NCBI RefSeq assembly: GCF_030463565.1
Contig: NC_134653.1
Coordinates: 29,077,150-29,141,149, forward strand
Length of the DNA stretch: 64,000 nt
Direction of reading: 5' to 3'
Origin: Pelecanus crispus
Lineage: Eukaryota; Chordata; Aves; Pelecaniformes; Pelecanidae
The position numbers and the translations under genes are program-made. Shown piece by piece: positions 10,517 through 41,100 of this stretch (positions are counted from its first letter, which is position 1; each line of letters starts with the position of its first letter). The notes beneath the pieces were generated by a model. That model was not told the origin of the DNA, did no database searches, and saw nothing but the letters and a program-made list of their open reading frames with translations.

Positions 10517-11024
10517 GGCCCTCGCCCCCCTCGCCCCGGGCTCCGTCGGGCCCCCGGTCGGTTGCTGCGCCCCTGCCCTGGTACCGGTGCGGCGGGGAGG
10601 GCGCTGACACAAAGAAAGGGCTCCCGGCAGTTCCGCGCCCCGGGACTCCCCGCCGCGGCGGGGTGCTGCCGGTGCTCGGCTCCGCTCCCCCCTGGGCCGC
10701 ACCGCTCCCCGCAGATGCGGAGCGTCCGCCGTCGGCCGGGCCGCCGCCGCCTGAGCGTCCCGGGGCCGGCCCGCAGGGCGGCTCAGCGCCTTCCCGCTGC
10801 CGGCGGGGCGGCCAGGTGGGCGGCGGGCCGCGCCGGGCGCCGGTCCCGCCGAGACGGGCGCTGCTTTTTGCGAGGCGGCTGCCGTGAGGGACGCCGCGCT
10901 GCCGGGGCTGCGCTGCCGGAGCCTGCGCGCCGTGCCGGCCTTCCTGCGCGCCCCTCTAAGAAAAGCGACGCAGAAAGTAACTGGGGCGCTGCTGTGGTTT
11001 TGTGGGCAATGGCGAAATGTAGCG

Positions 11025-11124
11025 AACTGGTAAAGAGACTTAAATTAGCCCGGTGTATGCATTGAGCTGGATGGCAACCAGCTTAACCGAGATAGCCCGG
11101 CAAACCGGGGCAGCATGGCGACGG
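11025..11124 (+). other. CHEK2: CHEK2 first exon (mostly 5' UTR); start uncertain
   Basis: A strong donor, gtaagt, follows 11124 at the edge of the CpG island, about 0.9 kb ahead of the exon with the conventional start codon. The exon start is a guess. It contains ATGGCG at 11115 with A at -3 and G at +4, which would be in frame with CHEK2 after splicing to 11998. Confidence 0.5.
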
Positions 11125-11997
11125 GTAAGTGCAGGTGATGCCAGCGCACGGCGGGGGCCTGGGGAGGCTCCCGGGCGTTACAGCAGCCCCTTGGCACGGT
11201 GCGCGCAGATGCTCTTGCGGACAGACAGCTAAAGAGGAGTTGGCTGGTCCGTTGTTCTTTCTTAAGTGGGGAGGAAAGCCCGATACCGCTGTAAACTTCC
11301 CTGTCTTAACAGGGCAGGTGGATGCCGTTTGTTGCCTTTTCTTGCTGTCTTCGATAGCAGCTGCTAGGGGTGCGGCGTGTATCTTCGAGTCTGGCAGGGT
11401 TTTGTACGTTAACTATGTATAGGTCTGGCTATTTTGTAAATAAAATTGCTGGATAGAGCCTGTGTGGAAGAGATATGTGAAAATTCATGAGTTATAACAT
11501 ATATTAAAGGACTATTCAGCCAAAACTCCAAATTGGCTTGCTGTGTGATAAATCTGTTGGGTGCTCTCAGTGTCAAGAAAACATACTTCATTTTATAGTT
11601 CTTATTTTTCCTTTTTCAGTTTTTCCCTTTGTGTTTGGGGAGCTGCGACGGTTACTGCTTTGTTGTGGGGATGCTTTGTCAGAGAGTGCCATACGTGCGT
11701 TCATGAAATAAAGTGTGAGCCCTGAAGAGCTCAAGTGACAATCTGGGAATAAGATTTTAACTGTTGTTTTAGAACCAGTAGAGGGAGCACCACATTCTTT
11801 TTTTTAAAAGGAAAAACATCACGGTTTGCAAAATTCTTGGGGATTTACATATAGTTCACACATGGACGCTTTGGTTGAAAGTTTTACTTATTATTTACTT
11901 ATGAGAATAGACTTGGATGTTAATAGTATGGTGTGTGAATGTTTGTCAATTTTACTTTGCTGTAGTAACTGGGTTTTTTTAAACATTCTCTTTGAAG
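11125..11997 (+). other. CHEK2 intron 1
   Basis: 873 bp, GC-rich at its start and AT-rich after about 11400. No other feature seen. Confidence 0.6.
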
Positions 11998-12002
11998 CCA
12001 AC

Positions 12003-30977
<18,975 letters not shown>

Positions 30978-31085
30978 AAAAAAAGAGAAAGTGACTTTTG
31001 TTAATTATAGCTTTTTTATGGAAAGCAGAATTTTTATTTAAGAAAAATCTTAATAATGGAATAACCATTGAAGATGCAATTGCTA

Positions 31086-31091
31086 AATAAA
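31086..31091 (+). terminator. CHEK2 poly(A) signal
   Basis: AATAAA 109 bases past the stop codon, the first canonical signal downstream. Confidence 0.75.
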
Positions 31092-31373
31092 AAACTTTGT
31101 AAGACTGAAGTGACTGCTGTGTATGCATGAGAATCTACACAAATAGTCATGTTCCGTTTCATCCAGCTGTCTGACTCAAGGAGAGTATCAGAAAAACTCA
31201 TGAACTGAGTTACTAAAAATTTTTAGGCTATCTTCATCACCACCTACACTCTTTGTTTCTTCTGTTCCAGTTTCTAGGTTAGGCATGGAAATGATGCTTT
31301 GTCCTTGCAGATGAAAAAGGAATACTGAATTTGTTGAGCTATTGCCTGACACAAAGTTCTGCCCACAGACTTC

Positions 31374-31378
31374 TGAGG
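31374..31378. repeat. 5-bp target-site duplication, left copy
   Basis: TGAGG directly precedes the LTR and is repeated exactly at 32534-32538 directly after it. Confidence 0.85.
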
Positions 31379-32533
31379 TGTGGTGGTTTGGCCCTGGCTG
31401 GATGCCAGGTGCCCAACGAAGCTGCTCTATCACTCCCCTCCTCAACTGGACAGGGGAGAGAAAATACAATGAAAGAGGTCGTGGGTTGAGATAAGGACAG
31501 GGAGATCACTCACCAATTACCATCACGGGCAAAACAGACTCAACTTGGGGAAAATCAGTTTAATTTATTACCAATCAAAACTGAGTAGGAGAGAGGAGTG
31601 AGAATGTGTAGGGTAATGAAAAATAAAACCAAATCTTAAAACACCTTCCCCCCATCCCTCCCTTCTTCCCTTACTCCCACTTTTCTCTACCTCAGCGCAG
31701 GGGGATGGGGAATGGAGGTTGTGGTCAGTTCATCACACATCGTCTCTGCTGCTCCTTCCTCCTCAGAGGAGGACTCCTCACACTCTTCCCCTGCTCCAGC
31801 GTGGGGTCCCACCCACGGGAGACAAAATTCTCCAACGTGGGTCCTTCCCACAGGCTACAGTTCTTCACAAACTGCTCCAGCGTGGGTCCCTTCCATGGGG
31901 TGCAGCCCTTCAGGAGCAGACTGCTCCAGCGTGGGTCCCCCATGGGGTCACAACTCCTGCCAGCAAACCTGCTCCAGTGTGGGCTCCTCATTCTCCACGG
32001 GTCCTGCCAGGAGCCTGCTCCAGTGTGGGCTTCCCACAGGGTCACAGCCTTATTCGGGCACATCCCCCTGCTCCGGCGTGGGCTCCTCCCCGGGTGCAGG
32101 TGGATCTCTGCTCCCGCGTGGGCCTCCATGGGCTGCAGGGGCACAGCTGCCTCACCAGGGGCTGCACCAGGGGCTGCAGGGGAATCTCCGCTCCGGCGCC
32201 TGCAGCACCTCCTCCCCTCCTTCTGCACTGACCTTGGTGTCTGCAGAGTCATTCCTCTCAACACGTTCTCACTCCTCACTCCAGCTGCAGTTTGTGTCCT
32301 GGTGTTTTGGGGCGTGGGGGGGTGTTCCCTTCTTAAATCTTTTCCCAGAGGTGCTACCACTGTTGCTGATGGGCTTGACATTGGCCAGCGGCAGGTCCAT
32401 CTTGGAGCTGGCTGGCATTGGCTCTATCGGGCATAGGGGAAGCTTCTAGCAGCTTCTCACAGAAGCCACCCCTGAAGCCACCCCTGTAGCCCCCCCCCCC
32501 GCTACCAAAACCTTGCCACACAAACCCAATACA
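31379..32533 (-). mobile_element. Solo LTR of an avian endogenous retrovirus (copy 1)
   Basis: 1155 bp, terminal TG...CA on both ends and flanked by the direct repeat TGAGG. Read on the minus strand it begins TGTATTGGGTTTG and ends CCAACCACCACA-like at 31379. The poly(A) signal AATAAA lies at 31564-31569 on the minus strand. Homologous along its length to the LTR at 52371-53507. No internal gag, pol or env adjoins, so it is a solo LTR. Its TATA region has mutated (GATTTAAG instead of TATTTAAG). Confidence 0.88.
31725..32381 (-). other. Open reading frame inside solo LTR copy 1
   Basis: 218 codons starting MTLQT. The same start and most of the frame recur in LTR copy 2 at 52633. Contains repeated GPTLEQ-type units that follow the DNA tandem repeat. 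Not known to be a protein; several other frames of the LTR are also open. Confidence 0.3.
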
Positions 32534-32538
32534 TGAGG
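32534..32538. repeat. 5-bp target-site duplication, right copy
   Basis: TGAGG, identical to 31374-31378. Confidence 0.85.
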
Positions 32539-32543
32539 ACACT

Positions 32544-32865
32544 TCATAGAATCATAGAATATCAGGTTGGAAGGGACCTCAAGGATCACCTGGTCCAACC
32601 TTTCTTGGCAAAAGCACAGTCTAGCACCCTGTCCAGCTGAGTCTTAGAAGTGTCCAATGTTGGGGAATCCACCACTTCTCTGGGGAGGTTATTCCAATGG
32701 CTGATTGTTCTTATTGTGAAAAATTTTCCCCTTGTGTCCAGTTAGAATCTCCCCAGGAGTAAATTTTACATTACCCCTCATCTTTTCCATGTGACTCCTT
32801 GTAAAAAGGGAGTCGCCATCTTCTTTGTAGCCACCCTTTAAACACTGGAACATGGTGATACTTGT
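32544..32865 (-). mobile_element. CR1 LINE 3' fragment
   Basis: Begins tcatagaatcatagaat followed by caggttggaagggacctcaa, the complement of a CR1 3' end, and continues about 320 bp through the 3' tail (ccaccacttctctggggagg). It starts 5 bp after the right target-site copy of the neighbouring LTR. Confidence 0.9.
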
Positions 32866-35014
32866 AATATTCAATTTTGATGTAAAACTACTGATGGAGC
32901 TTGAGGTGCTCTGCACTTCAGATAAAGCTAAATACCGGGCTGGCAAACTCAACAGTGTTGTGATCTGTGAAGTGGTTGACAGGCTTTCCAAGAAAAAGTT
33001 ACCCCCTGTGTGTAGTTTCTAACCAGTCTCCTTGAAAAGCAGGTACTATGTTTATTTTCCTTAGGATGGACTGAGTAAAAGGAAACATGATAACAAGTGA
33101 TGTAAGGAAGATGTATAAGTTCCTGCCAAAGACGAACTAGGAATTGAACTGAGAGGTAAACCATGTTTAATTTGCTTGTCTGTTAAGTGAAAGTTTTGGA
33201 CTGTGTGCCTCTTAGAAAAGGATATTAATTTAATTATTGACTAAGAGGGAGCAATTCAGTAACTTTGTTCTAAAACATGCATCTTCTGGTTAAAGGCATT
33301 TATTGTAAATTGATTTGGAAAGAATAAAGCCTAATGCATTCAGAAATAAACAAATGTCAAGTAGGAATTAAGATAAGACATTCCTGAATCAGGTTTTCCC
33401 ATATGTGGCTATTGCAGATATCCTGCGTGTTTTGAGATATTTGATATTAACCATTGTTAATGATGAAATAGCAATTCTTGCACATTCTTGTTTTTCTTAA
33501 TGAACCGGATGGAGGAACATCTATGGGCATCTGGATGAAAAAAGTACCACTGGTTCAAAACCACTCCAGATACACAGGGGTGACAAAACAGAAGAAATTC
33601 ATGTCCATCCTTTAATGACATTCCCTTTCTGGTGCATACGTGCGATTGATTGGCACATCCTCAAACAGTTCTGGTACTTACTGTGGCTCATCTGAAGTGA
33701 AAGGGAATACTCAGCTGCCATTTGCTACATTACAAAAATCACAGAGGACTCAGGGTGTTTGGGCTAAGTTTGTGACCTGGTGTACTGCAGAAGCCAATAC
33801 ATTTGGGATTTGGTTACCGGTGATTTTAAAAAGACCTGCATCATTACAGATGAGAAGATAATTAATGTAATTCTGCAAACTAACGGTAATTGGTCTTTAG
33901 AGAGAAATAGAAAACTTCTAGAATTTATTCCTCTGTCTTTTTTACATCCCACTATTGTTAGATTATTTCTTTTTTTAACTGCTTTGCTTGGATCCTTTCC
34001 CTGGGTCCTGACTAAGATCCGCTTTCTAATGAAATCTTAATTTTGATCTCACTCATTTGGAGTCAAACCTTTGAGCTGCTGGCCGTGTGTTCATCACTGT
34101 ATTGCAGAAAGCTTTCTGAAGTTTCACTCTTACATTTTTCCCGTGAAAAGTTTGGGGGGGTGTTATTAAATTCCACTAGGGTAAAGTGGCACCCAATTTT
34201 CACTTAGTCAAGAAATTATTTTTTTATTACGTATTATTCATAACACGAGAGTCTTCAGCATCATCTGCTTGCCTGTTCGTTTCAACAGGCATGGGTCTAC
34301 AGCATTTGGGAGGCTTCAGTTTGGATGCCGGTTGTACAAACGTGCCGAGAAGGCAAAGGATGAGCCTGGCTGTGGCTGGTGGGAGCGGTGCCGTCGGTGG
34401 CCAGCGCCAGTGCCTGAAACCTGCAGCGGTGCGGCGTGGAACCCCACTTACCCTCCAGCAGCTGTCGCTAAGGCCGCTGCCGCTGCCGCCTTTGGGAGAT
34501 GCTCTTCCACCCGTACGGCAACACAACGGCTTTGGAGCCGGATTCTCCGTGAAGATGGGGCTTGGAAGTGTTCCCGGCGACTCAGCTGAAGAGGCAGGCT
34601 GCTTTCTTTTTTGCCTGCGGCCCGAGCGGAGGCCGGGCTCGCCCCCGGCCCCGCCAGGCCACCGAGTGCCCGGACCTGCGGCGCAGGAGAGGCGCGGCCG
34701 CCCCGGCGGGAGCGGGGCACAGCAGGACGAGCCGCCTCGGGCGGGGGCCACCGCCGGCTCGGGGGGGCCGGCCTCCAGGCGCAGGACGTCCGGCGCAGGG
34801 CCGCGCCGGAGCGGGCCTGGCGCCGTCAGGCGGGGGGCGTCCGGGGTCCGACCGGAGCCCAGCCCCGGGGGCGGGGCCGGGCCGGGGGCAGTGCGGTTCC
34901 CTCAGAGCCGGGCCCCGAACGTGGCGCCGTGGGGCGGGCGGCCGGAGCGGGATCGGCCCGGCGGGGGGCGGTGGCGGCGGCCCCCTGAGGAGGAGGAGGA
35001 GGAGCCGGAGCGCA

Positions 35015-35107
35015 ATGGAGCAACAGGCGCCGCCGCCCGCCCCGCCGGGGGCCGTAGCGGGGGGCCGGGCTCGGCGGCGGCGGGAGCGGGACGCGGAGCC
35101 TCCCCGG
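35015..35107 (+). CDS. TTC28: TTC28 exon 1
   Basis: 31 codons from the ATG, donor GTGAGT at 35108. Pro/Ala/Arg-rich leader, RARRRRERDAEPPR. A GAG-rich repeat (34987-35003) just precedes the start. Confidence 0.85.
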
Positions 35108-38100
35108 GTGAGTTGACGCCGGACGGGCGGCGTGCGGGAGCGGCGGCGGGAGCGGCCCCCCGGCCCGGCCCGGCCCGCCGCCAGGCGGCCGAGGAGGCGG
35201 GAAGGAGCCGCCGGGCCGGGCCGGGCCGGGCCGGGCGCGATCCCCGCCCGCGGGCGGCGGAGGGAAGTTGCGGGGCGCGGGCGGGCCGCGGTCCTGGCCC
35301 GGAGGGGGAGCCCGCGGGGCGCGGGGAGGGCGCAGGCCCGGCGGCGGGCTGGAGCCCGGCCGGCGGCGAGGCGAGGCGAGGCGAGGTGAGGGGCAGGGCG
35401 GCGGCGGGGCAGCTCCCCCAGCGGGCCGGGGGAAGCGGCGGCGGTCGGCGGGTGCCCGGCCGGGCTCGGGGGCCGCCAGGCCTCGGGTGCAGCCGCGGTC
35501 TCCTGGCCGAGCGCTCGGCTGCCTTCGCCCTGGGCTTGTCGACGGGCTGAGAGGGCGCCGCCATCCCGGGAGCCTCGGCCGGCGGAGCGCAGCGCAGCGC
35601 AGCGCTGCGGGCGGGGGGCTCGGCGCCGCCGGTCCTGCCCGAGTGCCGGCGCTCGGCCGTCCTGCGGGGTCCAGCGGCGTGGGGGAAGGCGTGACCGCGG
35701 CTGTGGGGGAGCTGCCGGGCCCTCTTGTCCCTGTGGACGAGTATTTCCATGTACGTGCTTTAGCCTGCGGTTCGCTGGAGCGGGCACCCTTACGCGAGAG
35801 AGAGCACGGGCATCAGCGTGAAAATTACCTTCTCTCTGGGCTCCCGGAGAAGCAAAAACTAAGTTTATCGTGTTAAAAGCTCGAAACTTTCTTGGTGAGT
35901 GTGTCAGATGTACTTTGTAGCACTGCAGAGTTTATTAGTCTGTTGGAAGTAACGGTGCAGACGCACATTCTCAAGCAGACTGTACCTCAACGGGGCACGC
36001 TGGCCATTGGAAAAGTTGCCAGTAACTTGATTATAAGAGCTTTGTTACTGACAGAATTTGGAATCTGGAGACTGGATTCAGTCAGTGCATCTTGGATGAC
36101 AGCAAATGTCCCTAATGCGGTTCTGTTTGTTCACTGGGATACAGATTGGCGATTAAGGATGAGATAGGTGCATTATCCCTGTCAGCAGCCCATGCGCCTG
36201 GTTTGATGTTGCAGCCATAAGGATGTCCCTGGTTGTCCCCGGTAAATGGAGAGTTGAAATAGCTGGGTTTCTATGCTACCTTGTCCTTCCTCTTGGAGCT
36301 GTTCATGTTTATTTTTGGATGTCTTTCCTTTTTTTTTGGAGGTTTGCACAAACTTAGACAATGTCTTCCCTCTTGTGCTTTTCTTCTGGTGTTGAACAAG
36401 AGCTCCTCAGATGCTAATGAAATACTTTATAGGTTCTTTGAAAAGAGTTTTCTGATAAACGGATGAGTGAAACATTGAATTGAGTATTTTTGTCAGCAGT
36501 AGGGTTGGAAATCTTCCCCTTTTTTGTGAGGGGTTTGTGTGATACAAACACACAATCGTGTTTTTTTGAAGTCCTAGGTCATACTAGTGTATAAGACTAC
36601 TGATTATTACTGGTGATAACATCATTAATGATTATTATTACTGATGCTCTGTACTATCTAAATCTTAATTTTCAAGAGGTAAAATCTACTGCTGCAACAG
36701 CATCAGTCTGTGTATAAACTTATGCTGGATATTGATCAAGTCTTATTTTCTGGTTGCTTCACTGTATCATATTATCCCCCTCTTGACTGAAGTTGAAAAC
36801 CTCTTCCTTGTCTGGTGCGTATCCTTTCCTTCTTGCCTGGATACCAGTTACTCCCATTCCTACTGGGCAGGCCACTTGAGATGGGAATGTTGCAGTGAGA
36901 GAATGCAGGTGAAGTACCTACCTACCTGTGTGTCAGCAAAGGCTGTTATTGCCAGGTGCTGACAGACCTGTGCTCCTAGATGGCATATGTCCCTTCAGAC
37001 AAGACAACGGTTGTACTACAACAATTGAATGGTTTGTCACAGACAACAACATCCAGGGAGCGTATACGCCTGCTGCCCTAACAAGTCTTCTTTAAGTGAC
37101 TTTCCCGTTCAGACCTGGCTTTTGCTGTATTACTGCTTCATCAGTCCATCATTATTGTGTCTGTCTGCCTGTGGCTAACAGATGGTTCAAAGGAGAAGGT
37201 CAAATTCCTTGTTGATAGTTTGTAATTTCATTATTATTCACAATAACTAAATGCAAGATTTTTAGCTTATACTAGATCTTTCTTTTACATTAACGATAGA
37301 TCTGTTGGATGGCAGTGGGAGCAAATGACTCTTTAGACTTAGGAGGTCAACTTTTATTTCTTTTCTGTGTCTTAGTGTCATACTGACTATCTCTTAATGA
37401 GAAAATGAGCGCCTTTCTGCTTTAATTTCTTGTTCTTCTTCATCTCAATTTTTGCATTACCTTCCACTTCTCTACCGTGTTTTCACTCTGTTTCTCCCGT
37501 TCTTTAACAATTTCCACTCTTTCATATTCTTCCAAATGATTGACAGTAACATACTGTATATTGATGTTGAGGGACTGTTCCTGATCTATAAGGGCACTCT
37601 CTAATGAGATTAGCAAGGACTTGGAAAATTTGAACTTTTGAGTTTGTTTTAGGCTTTCAGCATGCTCAGCCACAAACTTGAATTTGCGTTCATTAATTTA
37701 CTTTGGAAGGCTATCTCTGAGACCAGTGAAGCTAGATTTTTGTTCTTCTGAGAAAAGGGAAAAGGTAAGTGTCCCCCGTTCAGTTTTGAGTCTGTTTTGT
37801 AGGCTACATAAATGCATCATGCAAGGCATACGTGGCCTGTGGCCTGTATGTTTGACATCATTGTGCTAAACTTTCAGTAAGTGCATGCTGACTTCCAGCT
37901 GCTCTTACAGTGGAAGCATTCTGAATACACAAAATGAAATAATCTATTTATATTAGATAAGTATTAAAAATACATTGTACAATATACATATTACATACAT
38001 TTCTTCTAAATTCCAACTGACTGTCAGTGATGTATGAGGATTGGTCTGTTTTAGGCATCCGTAATGCCTCTGCTACTGTGGATCTAGCCATCTATGGTAC

Positions 38101-41100
38101 ACACATAACTTTTAGACAGAATCTTGTCTCTGTCTTTATTTAAAAATGAAAACTTTAAGAATTGAGGAGTATTTTATGTTTGCTTTCATTTGCTGTTAAA
38201 TTATGATAAAAACACTGTTCTTTATTTCCAAGTGAGTTTTTTAAAAAATTTAAGTGTTCTTTACAGTACTTGAGAATTCAGTTAGAACTGAACGCTCAAG
38301 ATGTATGTGTAATTTCAATTTAATGTTCAATAGACTTCTGTGAATTTCTTTCATGTTTTTAATGACTTCTTTGAATCCATTATTACTATTGTCGTTTGTA
38401 ACAACTGGAATAATTCTGCATTTTAACTATACTGCATGTGTAACGTTACCTCAGCTGGTTTTCCTTTATCTTCTGCCTGTTTGACACCTCTCTCTTTCTG
38501 TGAAATAGTGAATAATTGTTCCCTTTATCTTTGCTGTGCTTTTCTCGATTTTTATTGACCTTTGACTTACTACCTTCAATTATTTTCTAACTTTCCTAGT
38601 CTATCTTAGTCTCTCTTTGGATATAGAGATTGATCCATATCTGGTTATCTGTTACCCATCTCTTACCTTTTCTACTTAAGTATCTTTATGTGCTTGTGTG
38701 GTGGTGGTGGTGGTAACAAAACTGAACATGGTATTTAAAATGCACTTCCTATTGTAGATTTTTAGAATAGCATAATTGTTTCTTGTTTCTCCTTTCCCAA
38801 AGATTCTCATTCTTTTACTTGTCTCTTTGACTGTTCATTAGCATGGAGACAATGTTTCCAGGAGAATTTCTCCAAGGACTCTAAAATGCCTTTTGTGAGG
38901 GGTAAGGGTATGGTTGGGGCCAGTTATTGTGATAACAGCTAAGGATTTCCACCCCCCGCCCCCCCAATCACTTTGCATTTACTGACATTGAGTGGCATCT
39001 GCTATTTTTTCCCCAGTATATACTGAAGATTGTTCTGTGCTCTGGGCAGTTAGTTTTACCTTTGACTATCACTTTGCTTCATCAGTGTACGCTTTCAGTA
39101 GCTCACCTGTGTACTGCCCAAAGCAGTTTAGGTTAGATCTCTGAGAAGCCCAGAAAGTTGTATGCCACAGTCAGAAAGAAAACCAAATGTGTTGCCAGTA
39201 TTTTGAATTCATTAGGCAAATTTGCGCAGAAGTTTGTGAGTGACGCCCACACTTACGCAGTCCCCTGTCTTCTCTCTTGCTAATGTAACTTGCCAATGTA
39301 ACTTTGGATACATTTCCTAGTCTGATGATTGATGTGACTGCGATCAAGAAACACCAGCAGACACCTGAGAAAGAGGCTGCATGATACTGTTTTAGAGTTT
39401 AGATAAATTGTCTCTAGCTATTTGGTAGTTAATCCTTTAGAATAAGGTAAAACTGGTCCTTTAGCCTGAACATGCCTGACCAGTTGTGTGTTGGGGAAAA
39501 TCCATCTTAATAAGCCCTACATGTAACGGACTGAAGCTTTGAAGTATTAGCCTGCTTCCAGTTTTCTCGGAAATTCATGAAAGAAGGGTTTAATTATATA
39601 TAATAAATAGTATATATAACAGAAAATAAAATAATCCTGTGTTGAGAGACTGCTTAACCTTATAAACAGGACCATAGTTTTTATTAGCTCTTAGTACAAT
39701 GTGGTCCAGAAGGATCAAGGAGCTCGTGGACCCAGGTGCTCCAAGGAGGAGTCACCTCGTCTCAGTGAGCCTCCACTTTGATTTGAGCCGCAGTGTAGCC
39801 AATAGGTACAATAATCACAAAACCAAGAGGGAGAACAACAATAACCAGGCTGACTTATGCATGACTGAAGAGCTTTTATAGGAAGTTATGTATAGAAAGA
39901 ATGTCATGGTCTCTTTTGGCTGTCTCCTTAATCATCACTACTTGTTGTAATATCATTACTTGAGACACTTCTTAAGGAAAGACCGAGAAGAGCTTCGAGG
40001 TCACCGATTTGAGGGAAGTGGGAGTAAAGAATTTGCAATAACTTGATGCGTATTTCTCTTAGCTTTTCAATTATTGTAAATAATTACATTTGGCACTAGA
40101 TATATGAAAAGATTGCATTACATACATGATCCAAATAGTATTTTGCAGTGTGTTTGCAGTGGAATCCGATTAGTTTCTCAATAGTATTTAAAAATAACAT
40201 CTGTACAATTTAGTTCTGTCTTGGTTTTGGAGTATTTTCTTGAAAGTAGAATTTTGTTTCTTAACTGAAGTATTTTGCAAAAGTGTAAGTGAGGGCATAG
40301 TTCGGTCTGCGTAACCTTTAGTTTTTAGAATTATGTATGAACCAAAAAGTACTGTTTAAATTTAGCCACAGATTGCATAGTTCTTGTTACAATTTTTAGC
40401 AACATGTAGCATAGCTCAAATTAGAGTGGATCTAACTGATGTTACAATTGCAGATCTCTCCAAGTTCAGTACTGGAAGGTCACAGTTGCTTCTCATTTTT
40501 AGGAAATTCTTTAGAAAAGACAACTTTTTCTTTTGAAAATTTTGTATAAGCTCCAGTTAAAAAAAAAAAAAATCATTTTCCTTCCTGTTGATAAATTCGT
40601 ATTTAAAATATTTTTGTCTCCAATTACAATGAAAAACCGAAGGAGTAAAGTATTTTCAAAAGGGTATGCTCCAGAAGCCTAGACGTATATTCCATTAGGA
40701 AATTTACTAAAATGTGTGTGTGGGGGGGGCTTACAGAACAGGGCTGTAAGTTATAGTTTTATGTTCAAGGTATTTATTCCTTTTGATTTATTTATGCTTT
40801 TAGATAAGTGTTAACTTTTTTATGGTATGAAAATAGATTTCCACGAACATCTAAAAATCCCTTCTAGAATTTTATTTAAAAATTTGAAAGTTTGACTTCT
40901 ATTGCTTTGTGAGAATCTAACTTGGTGGGGTTTTTCCCCTATAATGTAGATTTACCAGAGGGAATTAAAACCCTATCTGTCAGAAGAATATTTATGGACA
41001 CTTGTAGGAGTACTTTAAACTAAAGTAGATGACAGGCTAGATACCTTGATAATTAACACAGAGTAAATGCTAGACTTTAAAAACTGCAGGATGTTGAAAA

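Larger units (their letters stand above)
9390..10960. promoter_or_regulatory. CpG island, bidirectional HSCB/CHEK2 promoter
   Basis: Abrupt rise in G+C and CpG between the divergent genes, covering HSCB exons 1-2 and the region ahead of CHEK2 exon 1. An inverted CCAAT box (gattggc, 10067-10073) lies about 50 bp upstream of the HSCB ATG. ACTACGGCCCCCAGC (about 10026-10040) resembles a ZNF143-type site, and CCGGAA on the minus strand beside the HSCB start is an ETS core. Long open frames here come from base composition. Confidence 0.8.
30978..34560. other. CHEK2-TTC28 intergenic region
   Basis: Holds the CHEK2 3' UTR, a solo LTR (31379-32533) and a CR1 fragment (32544-32865). From 32870 to about 34260 it is AT-rich with no gene recognised, then it grades into the TTC28 CpG island. 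Confidence 0.7.
34600..35700 (+). promoter_or_regulatory. CpG island promoter of TTC28
   Basis: Very high G+C and CpG density around TTC28 exon 1, with short GC repeats (CCGGG at 35211-35236, GCGAG at 35366-35390). No TATA box close to the start. The long open frames on both strands (up to 454 codons) come from lack of stop codons in GC-rich DNA. Confidence 0.8.

Noticed and set aside
9653-11065. Open frames up to 304 codons in the HSCB/CHEK2 promoter
   Set aside because: Same composition effect; the proline/alanine/glycine-rich products overlap in several frames. Only the HSCB exons are supported.
31705-32449. Plus-strand frames of 170-245 codons in the first LTR
   Set aside because: Antisense to the LTR, overlapping each other, and explained by its repeated GC-rich sequence.
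34186-35787. Open frames up to 454 codons on both strands around TTC28 exon 1
   Set aside because: Stop codons are rare in CpG-island DNA. All frames are open at once and only the short MEQ frame matches a family.
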